NCBI GenBank assembly: GCA_004293285.1
Contig: RDYF01000016.1
Span: 1 to 51,122, forward strand
Source of the DNA: Verrucomicrobiota bacterium
GTDB lineage: Bacteria > Verrucomicrobiota > Verrucomicrobiia > Verrucomicrobiales > Akkermansiaceae
DNA: 51,122 nt
Direction: 5' to 3'
The notes below the pieces were generated by a model. That model was not told the origin of the DNA. It searched no databases and worked only from the letters and a program-made list of their open reading frames with translations. Each line of letters starts with the position of its first letter. The stretch's first letter is position 1. Shown here piece after piece: positions 22,511-31,798 of this stretch. The translations under genes were made by a program, and so were the position numbers.

Positions 22511-24958
22511 ATGAGCGAAGAGATTGATCGTGGCATAGCGAAACCAGCGTGGGGATCATTTTGGTCTTTGATCGTGATGCAAATGCAAAATGCCTTCACG
22601 GTCAGCATCATCAAATTTTTATTGATCCCGCTTGGTGCGTGGCTAGCGCTTCATGGTCAAGGAGGGGCGATTGCGCAAAATACGGAATACGTTGTGAGTT
22701 TGTTGTTGGTGCTTCCCTACCTCTTGTTGTCACCTGTTGCGGGTTGGATCGGTGATTTCTTTCCGAAAAGCGCGGTCATTCGCGTGGCGGGTATCGCCCA
22801 GTGGTTGATTGTCTTGCTGCTCATGGCCGCGATCGCTTTTGGCTCGATGACTCTCGGTTTGTTGTGCTTTTTGCTCTATGCCTTGCAATGCTGCTTGCTC
22901 AGTCCTGCAAAGCTGGGGGTCGTGAAAGAATTGGTGGGATCGCGTCGATTGGCCTTTGCGACTGGTCTCGTCGAGGGCACGGTCATTCTTGCGATTTTAG
23001 CAGGGCAAATGCTGGGTGGTTTGTGGTTTGATCGGAATTTGGAGATTCATCACGATGGCTGGCAGGCGGTATGGCAAGCATTGGTGTGGATCGCAGCGAT
23101 CGCACTGGTGGGTGGACTGGTTGCGCAGACGATCCGTCGCACTCCGGCTCAGGGCCACGAGCCCTTTCGTGCAGCTTTGTTGGTCCGACAAATCGTCGAT
23201 AGCAAAATGGTCTGGGCCGATCGCGAGCTGCGCATTGCTGCAGTCGGCACGGCATATTTTTGGGCTTTTGCAGGGTTTATCAATTTGGTTGTGATCGAGA
23301 TCGCCAAGTTGATCAGCAGCGATGAGCTTGGCACGACGATTTCCTATCTCATGCTATTTGTCAGCATCGGCATTGCCTTAGGCAGCATTTTCGCAGGGAT
23401 TCTGAGCAAGCGTGGGATCGAGTGGTCCTTGGCGCCGATTGGCTTAATCGTGATGTGCGCGGCGCTGCTGGTCTTGTCGCTATTGCCACTCACCAGCGCG
23501 GGTCTGCCCTACATTCTCGGCATCGCTGGCGCGGGGGCGGCGACGTTTTTGGTTCCTGTGAATGCCTTTTTGCAAGATCATCCTCCAGCGGAAACGCGCG
23601 GCACGGTGATTGCGGTATCGAATTTCTTCAACAACAGCGGCGGCATTTTGGCGGTGTTGGTGCAATTTCTGATGAAGGCTTTGGGTGTGCCTGTGCAGTG
23701 GCAGTTTTTCGCGCTCGCGCTTCTGACACTTGGCCTGGCGGTCGCGGCGACGAAAAAATGGCTGCCTGAGTTGTTGCGGGTGCTGATCTTGCCCGTGGTT
23801 CGCTTGATCTATCGACTCCGAGTGATCGGTCGCGAACACTTGCCAGAAAAAGGCGGGGTGTTGATTTTGCCCAATCATGTGACATGGGCCGACGCCTTTT
23901 TGGTTTCAGCAGCGTGCCATCGTCCGGTGCGCTTTGTGATGTATGATGGCTTCATGCAAGCACGTGGTGTCGGGTGGTTTGCGCGATTGTTCGACACCGT
24001 GCCGATTTCGCCCACGCGCGCCAAAGATGCGATTCGCCTCGTCAGCGAAGCGTTAGAATCGGGTCATGTCGTCTGTCTTTTTCCGGAAGGGGAATTGACT
24101 CGCACGGGGACCATGCAGGAGATCAAAAAAGGTTTCGAGTTGATGGCGCGTCGGGCGGGCACTCCGGTGGTGCCGATGTGGATTGATGGCGCTTGGGGCT
24201 CAGTGTTTTCTTTTGAACGCGGTCGTTTTTTCAAAAAAGTACCGTACCATTTGCCCTATCCCCTTACGGTGGTGGTCGCACCACCATTGGCTGCGAGCGA
24301 GGCGACGGCAGAGCGCGTCCGAGAATCGTGGCAACATTCGAGCGCGCTGGGTTTGGAACGTCGATCTCGACGCTTGCTTCATCGCAAACAAGCAGAAGTA
24401 AAATCCTGGATCAACGGTTTGCAGATGGGGCAGGTCAATGCGATTCCTCGCGGCGAGGCTTTAGCGATGTGGGAGCATGATGCGACCGCGCAGGAATTGG
24501 TGTCGGTGCATACGGGCTTCGCCGGGATTTATGGCAATGATGTCTTGATGGAAGCCAAGGATGTATATGAAACATCGGTGCGAATCGGTGGATCTGCCAC
24601 TCGTGAGATGCTGTCACAAGCCACGGGCCCCGTGGCTCCTGGTGTGTTTTTTGACTTCGACTACCAACCCACCACTTTGCCATTGGGCGTTGTGCATTGT
24701 CCCTGTTGGCAAAAAGAGGGCATTGCAATTGCTCTTTCCATGCCTCATCCGCCGAGGGGCGCGGCGACTAGTCCCGAGCAACTAGGTATGAAAGAAGGGT
24801 CATGCGGCATTCTGTTACCGGGGCACGATTGGCGTCGGGAAGGCGAGTCCATCGTGCTATGCGGCCCAGCCCTGCCCACGGAAGGAATTGTTTTGGCAAA
24901 GGGATCAAGCATCGACGAACGCAGTTTTTTGTTTTTAGCGATCAACGAACATGAGTAG
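22511..24958 (+). CDS. MFS transporter-acyltransferase fusion (LplT-PlsC type) with residual C-terminal domain
   Basis: 815 residues. About residues 1-420 form a 12-helix major facilitator domain resembling LplT, the lysophospholipid flippase. About 425-620 is a PlsC-type acyltransferase with NHVTWADAF (the usual NHxxxxD box), FPEGELTRTG (FPEG box) and VVPMWIDG. The last ~190 residues have LGMKEGSCGILLPGHDWRREG and CGPALPTEGIVL, which resemble the late part of the acyl-ACP synthetase domain that follows PlsC in full-length Aas fusions (pattern PGTVGRxLPG and GPNVMxGY), but the AMP-binding core is missing. It probably imports and reacylates lysophospholipids or makes phosphatidic acid at the inner membrane; without the ligase it would need an acyl donor made elsewhere. 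Overlaps the next gene by 8 nt. Confidence 0.82.
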   Translation: MSEEIDRGIAKPAWGSFWSLIVMQMQNAFTVSIIKFLLIPLGAWLALHGQGGAIAQNTEYVVSLLLVLPYLLLSPVAGWIGDFFPKSAVIRVAGIAQWLIVLLLMAAIAFGSMTLGLLCFLLYALQCCLLSPAKLGVVKELVGSRRLAFATGLVEGTVILAILAGQMLGGLWFDRNLEIHHDGWQAVWQALVWIAAIALVGGLVAQTIRRTPAQGHEPFRAALLVRQIVDSKMVWADRELRIAAVGTAYFWAFAGFINLVVIEIAKLISSDELGTTISYLMLFVSIGIALGSIFAGILSKRGIEWSLAPIGLIVMCAALLVLSLLPLTSAGLPYILGIAGAGAATFLVPVNAFLQDHPPAETRGTVIAVSNFFNNSGGILAVLVQFLMKALGVPVQWQFFALALLTLGLAVAATKKWLPELLRVLILPVVRLIYRLRVIGREHLPEKGGVLILPNHVTWADAFLVSAACHRPVRFVMYDGFMQARGVGWFARLFDTVPISPTRAKDAIRLVSEALESGHVVCLFPEGELTRTGTMQEIKKGFELMARRAGTPVVPMWIDGAWGSVFSFERGRFFKKVPYHLPYPLTVVVAPPLAASEATAERVRESWQHSSALGLERRSRRLLHRKQAEVKSWINGLQMGQVNAIPRGEALAMWEHDATAQELVSVHTGFAGIYGNDVLMEAKDVYETSVRIGGSATREMLSQATGPVAPGVFFDFDYQPTTLPLGVVHCPCWQKEGIAIALSMPHPPRGAATSPEQLGMKEGSCGILLPGHDWRREGESIVLCGPALPTEGIVLAKGSSIDERSFLFLAINEHE

Positions 24959-25688
24959 TGAATGGGCATTGGTGCTGGGATCGGGCTTGGGTGATCTCGT
25001 CAGTTCGATGGAGATTGAGCAAGAGGTCCTTTTTTCTGAAGCTGGTCTACCTGCTTCACAGGTGACGGGTCATCAAGGTCGATTTGTGTTAGGAAAATGG
25101 GCAGGCCGACGTCTATGGGTGATGCAAGGTCGGGTTCACTTGTATGAAGGACACTCTGCAAAACAGGTCACACAGGGCGTTCGCTGGCTCGCCGAACAGG
25201 GCGTCAAGCAGCTGATTTTGACCAATGCTGCGGGCACACTGCGTCAGGATTTTCCTCCGGGGGAGTGGATGATGTTGCAGGATCATCTCAACCTGACAGC
25301 GACCTCTCCGCTCGAAGGCGGGCCCCATTTCATCGACATGAGCGATGTCTACACGCGCACTTGGCGAGAATCTGTGGGTCGGCAAGCCGTGCAACGGGGC
25401 ATCCAGCTGCATCAAGGAGTCTATGCTGGGCTTCGAGGGCCGCAGTATGAAACTCCTGCAGAAATTCGGATGCTGCGCGCGTTGGGTGCTGATGCAGTCG
25501 GCATGAGCACGGTCCTCGAAGCCATCCAAGCGCGAGCTTTGAGCATGGAAGTGCTGGCATTTTCCTGCCTGACCAACTGGGCGGCGGGCATGAGCGACAA
25601 CTCGCTGAATCACGACGAAGTTCTCGATACGGGCAGACAAGCTACGGCACAGTTTTTGCGCTTATTGCCCGCGATTTTGACGGATTGA
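24951..25688 (+). CDS. Purine nucleoside phosphorylase (trimeric PNP family)
   Basis: 245 residues. Seen in order are VLGSGLGDL (phosphate loop), VTGHQGRFVLG, QGRVHLYEGHS (phosphate-binding His-Tyr-Glu), LTNAAGTL, DHLNLTATSPLEG, GLRGPQYETPAEIRML (purine-site Glu in YET), GADAVGMSTVLEAI and CLTNWAAGMS. The Asn in T-N is the residue of 6-oxopurine PNPs; MTA phosphorylases have Asp there, so hypoxanthine/guanine nucleosides are the likely substrates. The protein is slightly short at the N-terminus compared with the usual 270-290 residues. It overlaps the preceding fusion gene by 8 nt and is probably cotranslated with it, although no functional link is obvious. Confidence 0.92.
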   Translation: MSSEWALVLGSGLGDLVSSMEIEQEVLFSEAGLPASQVTGHQGRFVLGKWAGRRLWVMQGRVHLYEGHSAKQVTQGVRWLAEQGVKQLILTNAAGTLRQDFPPGEWMMLQDHLNLTATSPLEGGPHFIDMSDVYTRTWRESVGRQAVQRGIQLHQGVYAGLRGPQYETPAEIRMLRALGADAVGMSTVLEAIQARALSMEVLAFSCLTNWAAGMSDNSLNHDEVLDTGRQATAQFLRLLPAILTD

Positions 25689-25768
25689 GAGTCGATCGCA
25701 GCAGCCATGGCGCATTTTGGGATTTTATTGTGTCAGATTTTCGGCAGGATGACCGTTATCTAGTGCAC

Positions 25769-27172
25769 GTGAAAAAACCCATCATTATACCCGGCTTACG
25801 CTGGTGGATCATCAGTCTGATTTTCTTGGCGGCAGTCTTGAATTATGTCGACCGTCAAACGCTCTCGGCTTTGGCTCCCACCATTCAAAAAGATCTCGGC
25901 ATGGACGATCACGACTACGCCAATGTCGTCAACATTTTCCTCGTCGCCTACACCATCGCTTATCTGATTTCAGGAAAAATCGTCGACAAATTGGGCACAC
26001 GCAAGGGCACGCTGGTGTTTGTGATTTGGTGGTCCATCGCCAACATGCTCACTGCAGCGGCTCAGGGCATGCGTTCGATGAGTTCATATCGCTTTCTCTT
26101 GGGATTGGGAGAGGCAGGCATTTGGCCAGCGGCTTCCAAGGTGGTATCAGAGTGGTTTCCTGCTCGCGAGCGAGGTCTCGCCATTGGCTTTTACACCATG
26201 GGTGCGACGATTGGGGCGACTTGCGCACCTTACATCGTCATTCCCTTAGCGACATATCCCTTCGCGCAGTCGTTTCCTTGGTTGCAAGATCTGCTGGGGC
26301 ATGGAACAGGCTGGCGTTTGGCCTTTATCGTTACCGGAGCTGTGGGGCTGTTTTGGTTGATTCCTTGGTTGATGCTGTATCGGAGTCCGCGTCAGAGCAA
26401 AAACCTATCAGCGTCCGAGCTAGAGCTGATCGAAGAAGGTGAGGTTGCCGAAGAAAATGCCCCTCAGCAAGAGTCTTGGACGTGGAAACAAGTGCTAAGC
26501 TTCCGACCGACATGGTTGTTGCTGATCGGTCGACTGATCACGGATCCAGTTTGGTACTTTTATCAGTTTTGGTTTGCTAAGTATCTCAGCACAGAACGCG
26601 GTGTCAGTCAGGAACAGTTGACGATCACATGGATCATCTATGCCGCCGCAGGTGTCGGCAGCTTGCTCGGCGGTTGGTGGTCGGGGCAGCTGATCAAAAA
26701 AGGCAAAAGTCCAGTGGTCGGTCGCATGTGGGTGATGCTGATTTGTGCTTTGCTGGTTCCGCTTTCGCCCTTCATTAGCATGGTGACAGGCTTGACCCTT
26801 ACTCTTACCATTACAGTTGTCACAGTGATCGCTTCGCTGGCGTGGTTGATCAACATCAGCTCCTTGGTCGTCGATGTCGTGCCAAAGCATTCGGTCGGCA
26901 CCGTATTTAGCGTGGTGGCAGCTGGATCGACAGTCGGTGGCATCATCATGAATACCTTGGTTGCGAGTATGGTTTCTGGTCCATCAACCAAGGCAGCGGG
27001 CTTTTTGGATCAGACGATCCAATTCATCGCGGGATGGCTTATCGACGCCGTCCAAGGCAGCGGCTACGGCACTTGGTTTTGGATCATGGCTTTTCTCCAC
27101 CCGCTTGCGTTGATTCTGCTCTACCTCGGTAAAATCTCCAGCTATCAATCATCGAAAGTCGCGACACTCTAA
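25769..27172 (+). CDS. MFS transporter, anion:cation symporter (hexuronate/glucarate-like) family
   Basis: 467 residues if translation begins at GTG 25769 (MKKPIIIPGLRWWIISLIF); the frame is open back to 25685 but that part has no family-like sequence. Twelve helices and the loop motif GKIVDKLGTRKG are seen, as well as LNYVDRQTLSALAP, RFLLGLGEAGIWPAASKVVSEWFP and ERGLAIGFYTMG, the signature block of ACS-type MFS carriers such as ExuT and GudP. Such carriers import sugar acids with protons. It lies directly before three secreted hydrolase-like proteins (13 nt gap), so I infer that it takes up a released sugar acid or monosaccharide. Confidence 0.85.
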   Translation: MKKPIIIPGLRWWIISLIFLAAVLNYVDRQTLSALAPTIQKDLGMDDHDYANVVNIFLVAYTIAYLISGKIVDKLGTRKGTLVFVIWWSIANMLTAAAQGMRSMSSYRFLLGLGEAGIWPAASKVVSEWFPARERGLAIGFYTMGATIGATCAPYIVIPLATYPFAQSFPWLQDLLGHGTGWRLAFIVTGAVGLFWLIPWLMLYRSPRQSKNLSASELELIEEGEVAEENAPQQESWTWKQVLSFRPTWLLLIGRLITDPVWYFYQFWFAKYLSTERGVSQEQLTITWIIYAAAGVGSLLGGWWSGQLIKKGKSPVVGRMWVMLICALLVPLSPFISMVTGLTLTLTITVVTVIASLAWLINISSLVVDVVPKHSVGTVFSVVAAGSTVGGIIMNTLVASMVSGPSTKAAGFLDQTIQFIAGWLIDAVQGSGYGTWFWIMAFLHPLALILLYLGKISSYQSSKVATL

Positions 27173-27185
27173 CTCAAATCGCTCT

Positions 27186-29477
27186 ATGAAAAAACTCATC
27201 CCTTTGTTTCTTGCAAGCTCGATGCTACCCATTGTGGCACAGGTCAAACCAGTCAAAATTGCCCAAGCCAAAGCGACATCGGCGGCAAAAGGCTATCCGG
27301 CGGCGATGGCGGTCGATGGCAAAATCACAGATCAATCCCGATGGGTCAGTGATAAAAGCGACAAAGCTCCTGCCATCGAAATGCAGCTCGCCGAAAAACA
27401 AACTCTTGCGGGAATTCATTTTTACAGTGGCTTCGGCAGCAAGGATGCCGTTGCTGGATTCACTGTGCAATTTTTCGATGGCCAAAAGTGGGTGACCATT
27501 CCGGCCGCGGTGGTGAGCAAGAACAACAATGTGGCTCTGTCGATTGCCTTTGATGCCACAGTTACCGTGACCACGGATCGATTGAAAGTGATCATTGATG
27601 ACAGCAAAGACGGCATGGCGCGAGTCAAAGAGATCGTCGTTTGGCCCTCAGGAAAAGGGGACTTGCCGCCGATTGCTGTGGCCAAAGGCGGTCATGGAGC
27701 AGCCAAAGCAATTCCGCAAGTGCCACTGATTTATCTCAATCAAAGTGGTTTCAACATCGGTAAACCCAAGCGTTTCACGGCTCCAACACTCGACGATGGA
27801 ACCGCCTTTGTCGTGCGTCCTGCCAGTGGCGGAGATGCGGTTCATCGTGGTGTGATTCAGAACAAGATTGGCGATTTTTCGGCATTCAATCCAATTTCCG
27901 ACATCGAGTATGTGGTGCAAGCAGGCGAACATGTTTCTGTGCCATTTCGTATTGGGCACTTTTGGTTAGAGCGTGTGAGCTATCAAAATGCCGTGAACTT
28001 CATGATCGATTCCCGTCATCATGTGGGCAATGATCGCCATGTTTGTGGTGGTTCTTTTGGCTGGCGCGACGACCATCATTTCGGTTGGGAATTGCACACT
28101 CTTGTTCCTCAATATCTTTCGAACCCCAGCGCCTATCATCGCATGCCCTCACAGGTGCGTTATGAAAAACCGAAAAACCCTAAGCTCTGGGGTGCCTTAG
28201 AGCCGTATCGTGAAGAAGCGCCCGACATCGTAAAACTGATTCACTGGGGTGCCGATGTGATTGTCACTCAAAAGCTCAAGCACGAGATGCTCAAATCCCA
28301 GCTCGCCTATTTTCTCTACGCTTGGCCAGTGCTTTCGGCGTATCTGCCTGAGCAAAATTTCCAAGTCGTGAGCGAATACGCTTTTTCCACTTGGACGGAC
28401 CCTAAAAAAGATCGCAATTATCCCTACGATGAGAGTCCCGAGCACAATTTGCTAGCGCTCAAGAAAAAATTGGGCAGCACCAAAGGCTGCTTGCCGCCTG
28501 GATTTTCGGTGCAACCAAATTTGATGATGCACGAAGTCGCCAAGAGACTCGGACGCTCCGATGCCGATCAGTATCTCGATGCCGCCAAAACCCAAGTTGA
28601 GTGGATGATCAAACATATCGACTGGAACAACCCCCAAACGACCAAAGGTCAACGCATGAGCGAGTTTCTTGCCATGACGGGCATGGCGCACTTTTTGCAG
28701 GAGTATCCGAACGATGCGCCACGAGGTCTGCAGGAAAAAATCGAGCAGTGGGCCGACGTTGTAATTCGTCGATCCGACAACCTGTGGGATTTCCGCAAGC
28801 TCGATGACAAGGAAGGCTGGACACCCATGGGGGATTCGCCACAAAAATGGAACGAGCCGGGCAATGTCATCGGACTACCCTCGGCCATTTTGGCGGCCCT
28901 GCCTTCGATCAAGAGCGAGAGCAAGCAACAACGACTTCGCCAAATCATCTGGTCGCACTTTGACCAAATGTTCGGTCGCAACCCTTCGGGTCTGCATTTT
29001 TCCTACGATGCACCCCGTGAGGTTGAGGGTGTGGAATATGGCTGGTACAAATTCCACGTCGGCGGCATTGGTCGATTGGCTGAAGCTCGTTTCGTCATTG
29101 ATGGCAGCTGCAAAAATGCGCATTACCCCTATCATCCCGAGGTGGGTGATATTGGCTGGACCGAGGGCTGGATTCAGTTCAACTGCTGCTTCAACATCAG
29201 CCTCGCCTATCTGGCGAAGGATGAGACCAAGTTCAACCTCAAGCGCCAAGGTCGCGAAGTGCTGATTCAGCTTCATGCCCCGCTGAATTTTGATGAAAAA
29301 TCGGTGGAAAAAGCCACCATTATGGTCACAGACGGCAGTGGCAAAGAAGTGGCACTGGAACTGACCGAAGACAGTATCAATGCGCGCACCTTTTCACGAA
29401 AAATCTCCATGCCTGCCTCCGGGAAACTGCAAGTGCGTCATGGCTTCGGCTACCTAGCAACCACGAAATCTCTATGA
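27186..29477 (+). CDS. Secreted discoidin-domain protein with GH9-like (alpha/alpha)6 module
   Basis: 763 residues. Signal peptide (MKKLIPLFLASSMLPIVAQ), then an F5/8 type C (discoidin) domain to about residue 160 (YPAAMAVDGKITDQSRWVSD, FTVQFFDGQKWV, VKEIVVWP). Next is an Ig-like segment of the kind found before GH9 domains (IYLNQSGFNIGKPKRF at about 180), then a large helical domain. That domain has GWRDDHHFGWE (compare the GH9 aspartate pair DAGDY), FGRNPSGLHFSYD (GH9 LGRNP) and WTEGWIQFNCCFNISLAYLA near the end. I infer a GH9-related glycan hydrolase with substrate-binding domain; the exact catalytic residues are uncertain. It overlaps the next gene by ATGA. Substrate unknown. Confidence 0.7.
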   Translation: MKKLIPLFLASSMLPIVAQVKPVKIAQAKATSAAKGYPAAMAVDGKITDQSRWVSDKSDKAPAIEMQLAEKQTLAGIHFYSGFGSKDAVAGFTVQFFDGQKWVTIPAAVVSKNNNVALSIAFDATVTVTTDRLKVIIDDSKDGMARVKEIVVWPSGKGDLPPIAVAKGGHGAAKAIPQVPLIYLNQSGFNIGKPKRFTAPTLDDGTAFVVRPASGGDAVHRGVIQNKIGDFSAFNPISDIEYVVQAGEHVSVPFRIGHFWLERVSYQNAVNFMIDSRHHVGNDRHVCGGSFGWRDDHHFGWELHTLVPQYLSNPSAYHRMPSQVRYEKPKNPKLWGALEPYREEAPDIVKLIHWGADVIVTQKLKHEMLKSQLAYFLYAWPVLSAYLPEQNFQVVSEYAFSTWTDPKKDRNYPYDESPEHNLLALKKKLGSTKGCLPPGFSVQPNLMMHEVAKRLGRSDADQYLDAAKTQVEWMIKHIDWNNPQTTKGQRMSEFLAMTGMAHFLQEYPNDAPRGLQEKIEQWADVVIRRSDNLWDFRKLDDKEGWTPMGDSPQKWNEPGNVIGLPSAILAALPSIKSESKQQRLRQIIWSHFDQMFGRNPSGLHFSYDAPREVEGVEYGWYKFHVGGIGRLAEARFVIDGSCKNAHYPYHPEVGDIGWTEGWIQFNCCFNISLAYLAKDETKFNLKRQGREVLIQLHAPLNFDEKSVEKATIMVTDGSGKEVALELTEDSINARTFSRKISMPASGKLQVRHGFGYLATTKSL

Positions 29478-30550
29478 AAAGCTTGCTCTTTTTGCTGTTA
29501 TGTCTGTGGTCAGTGTCGGCACAAGATTTGGACCTTTTTTCTCGGATCGAACCCTTGCCTCCCGGAAATCGTTTCGCCGAGGAAGGCTATCACGTTTGGT
29601 GCGGTGCACCGGTCAAGGGGGGCGATGGCAAGTATCACTTGTTCTACTCTCGTTGGCCGGAAAAAGCGACCTTTGCACCAGGCTGGGCACTGCAATCCGA
29701 GATCGCCTATGCGGTATCGGACAAGCCCCAAGGTCCCTACCGACACGTCAATGTCGCTCTCGGTAAGCGTCCGATCAATCCGAAGACCGGGAAAAAATTC
29801 TGGGATGGCGACGCCACTCACAATGCCAATGCCTTCTACCATGACGGCAAATACTACCTCTACTACATGGGCAATCATGGTGACGGAAAATCCTACCCCA
29901 TGCATCGCAACAATCAACGAATTGGCGTTGCTGTTGCCAGCAATCCGGCGGGACCTTGGCAGCGTTTCGATCAACCGATCGTCGATGTTTCCGCGAATCC
30001 CAAGGACTTCGACTCGCTGTGCGTCACCAATCCTGCTGCTTGCATCCGACCCGATGGCGGAGTTTTGCTGATTTACAAAGCAGTACAAATCATTCCCGGC
30101 AAAGAAATGGGCGGCAATGTGCGCTATGGCGCTGCGATGGCATCAAAGCCCCTCGCCCCCTATCGCAAACAGAAAGGGAAGATTTTCGAAGCACCGAAGG
30201 GCAGTCATCACTGGATGGTCGCCGAGGACCCCTTCCTTTGGTATAGCGCCCGATATGGCAATCGCTACTACGCCGTGACCCGCGATGTGGTCGGCACCTT
30301 TTCCGGGGCATCGGGCGGGCTTTGTCTGTTCGAATCGAAAGACGGCCTCGATTGGCAACCAGCGTCCCACCCGAAAGTGTTAGGGCTCGAATACGCTGTT
30401 GCCGATGGCAGTAAGCGCAAGAAAATCGAACGACCTGCATTGCTGATCGAAAATGACGAGCCGACCTATCTTTTTGGTGCCGCCGATGGCTACCCGCCTC
30501 GTGGTCGACGCAGCAGCAACGTGCAAATCCCCATTCGCCCTCAGCCGTGA
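29474..30550 (+). CDS. Secreted five-bladed beta-propeller glycoside hydrolase-like protein (GH43-like)
   Basis: 358 residues with signal peptide (MKSLLFLLLCLWSVSAQ). The body has propeller-blade repeats: HVWCGAPVKGGDGKYHLFYS, IAYAVSDKPQGPY, HNANAFYHDGKYYLYYMGNH, IGVAVASNPAGPW, DPFLWYSARYGNRYYAV and LCLFESKDGLDW. The alternation D-G-K-Y-[HY]-L-[FY]-Y and the A-x-S-x-x-P-x-G-P-[WY] blade joint are typical of GH43/GH117-type arabinanase-like enzymes. Acidic residues at the blade starts are present, but I cannot assign the catalytic triad with confidence. It overlaps both neighbours by 4 nt, so the three hydrolases are translationally coupled. Confidence 0.75.
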   Translation: MKSLLFLLLCLWSVSAQDLDLFSRIEPLPPGNRFAEEGYHVWCGAPVKGGDGKYHLFYSRWPEKATFAPGWALQSEIAYAVSDKPQGPYRHVNVALGKRPINPKTGKKFWDGDATHNANAFYHDGKYYLYYMGNHGDGKSYPMHRNNQRIGVAVASNPAGPWQRFDQPIVDVSANPKDFDSLCVTNPAACIRPDGGVLLIYKAVQIIPGKEMGGNVRYGAAMASKPLAPYRKQKGKIFEAPKGSHHWMVAEDPFLWYSARYGNRYYAVTRDVVGTFSGASGGLCLFESKDGLDWQPASHPKVLGLEYAVADGSKRKKIERPALLIENDEPTYLFGAADGYPPRGRRSSNVQIPIRPQP

Positions 30551-31218
30551 GAACGATTTGTGCTCTCCTCAGTTCTCTCGGTTTGAGTCTGACTCACGCG
30601 GCGGAGAAAGTCTGGACCATCATGCCAGTCGGCGATTCGATCACCGAGGGCGGCGACACCTTTTCAAACTACCGTGAGCCACTTGCCCGACGACTCAAGA
30701 CAGCGGGGTATTCAGTGAAATTTGTCGGGTCACGCGAGCGAACTTCGACGATGGGCGTTCTCGCTCACGAAGGATACGGAGGCAAAAATAGCGCCTTTTT
30801 GGCCAAGATCGTGCCGCAGAATTACCAGAAATACCGCGCTGACATCGTACTCCTGCACGCCTGTCACAACCAGTTTGCCAACCAAGGACCGGTTCCGGGG
30901 CTTGTGCGCGATCACCAGTCGATGATCGATTCCTTTCGTCGGAGCAATCCCGATGTCATTGTGCTGGTTGCTGGCCCGATTCCTAGTGCCAAGCTGCCGA
31001 AGTATTCCTATCTCCCTGCGGCCTGCGAGGCTTTGGAATTAATGGTCAAAAACTATCAGAAGACTCACGCCAAAGTAATCTTTGTCGATCAATCGGTGGG
31101 ATTCGATGCCAAAAAAGACACCATTACCGACATGGTTCATCCCAATGCGAAAGGGGCAGAAAAAATGGCAGAGCGTTGGTTCGCGGCGATTTCCTCGATC
31201 ATCGATCGTCCGCAGTAA
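30547..31218 (+). CDS. Secreted SGNH/GDSL-type hydrolase
   Basis: 223 residues from a GTG start that overlaps the previous stop (GTGA). Signal peptide (to THAAE), then block I MPVGDSITEGG with the nucleophile Ser, block II around VKFVGSRER and GYGGKNSAFL, and block V DMVHPNAKGAEKMAERW with the Asp-x-x-His pair. Block III, normally G-x-N-D, reads HACHNQFANQG here, so the usual Asp is replaced. These enzymes are esterases, often removing acetyl groups from glycans, which fits the hydrolase cluster. The gene ends the operon. Confidence 0.82.
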   Translation: MRTICALLSSLGLSLTHAAEKVWTIMPVGDSITEGGDTFSNYREPLARRLKTAGYSVKFVGSRERTSTMGVLAHEGYGGKNSAFLAKIVPQNYQKYRADIVLLHACHNQFANQGPVPGLVRDHQSMIDSFRRSNPDVIVLVAGPIPSAKLPKYSYLPAACEALELMVKNYQKTHAKVIFVDQSVGFDAKKDTITDMVHPNAKGAEKMAERWFAAISSIIDRPQ

Positions 31219-31226
31219 TCACAAAA

Positions 31227-31254
31227 AAGCCACGCTCTCAAAAGGGCGTGGCTT
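31227..31254 (-). terminator. Intrinsic terminator of the minus-strand gene at 31277
   Basis: AAGCCACGC (31227-31235) pairs with GCGTGGCTT (31246-31254). Read on the minus strand the stem is followed by a run of T, so it terminates the gene ending at 31277. On the plus strand no T-run follows, but the hairpin could still block read-through from the hydrolase operon. Confidence 0.75.
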
Positions 31255-31276
31255 GTAGAGAAAAGGGGGAGAGGAA

Positions 31277-31582
31277 TCAGATTTCCTCAGCATTGGCGAA
31301 GTCCGAGTGGGCCTCGTTGACACGCTTGCTGCCTTTGTATTCCTTGCCGATTTTTTCCACGAGACCGCGGGTCACAAGGTTTTGCAACTTTTCATAGGCG
31401 CGCAGACGGAGCATTTCCTCTCCACCCGAGACAGCATTGCGCAATTTCAATTTCTCAAAGGTGCGTTCGAAAAGCTCATTGAAAGGGAAAATTTTATCTT
31501 CCATAAGGACGCTGACGAGCTCATCGGTTACATGGTCAGGAAGGCGGCGTGAGAAGCGAGTGCGTTTCGTAGTAGTTGCCAT
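31277..31582 (-). CDS. Small conserved hypothetical protein
   Basis: 101 residues from ATG 31582, chosen because the composition becomes protein-like there (MATTTKRTRFSRRLPDHVTD); longer in-frame extension looks non-coding. It is basic at the start, then helical with ELVSVLMEDKIFPFNELFER and EEMLRLRAYEKLQNLVTRGL, and an acidic end (DFANAEEI). The second half resembles a small winged-helix-like fold, but no named family is recognised. It has its own terminator and is isolated between the hydrolase cluster and the FAH gene. Confidence 0.7.
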   Translation of the reverse strand: MATTTKRTRFSRRLPDHVTDELVSVLMEDKIFPFNELFERTFEKLKLRNAVSGGEEMLRLRAYEKLQNLVTRGLVEKIGKEYKGSKRVNEAHSDFANAEEI

Positions 31583-31798
31583 AACGAGCGTGAATCTACC
31601 ACACTTGAACCAGAAAGCGAGAGAAAAAACGCGCGATTCAAGAGAGTTTGCCGCATTTTCGGGCGTTGGCAGCGGAGATGCGCGAAGAGAGGCATCAACG
31701 GACCGAGAAACGCGGGCCATTTTCGATCCTAGGATTTGCCGAGTTCTCTTGGCGCTTCTGGCTTGTCAACGTTGGCGAGATTTGATTAGTTTTTTTGC
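31583..31798. other. Intergenic region between divergent genes
   Basis: About 215 nt, no gene supported. It should contain the promoters of the small minus-strand gene and the FAH gene. TTGTCA near 31766 upstream of the FAH start is a possible -35, but no good -10 follows. Confidence 0.4.
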
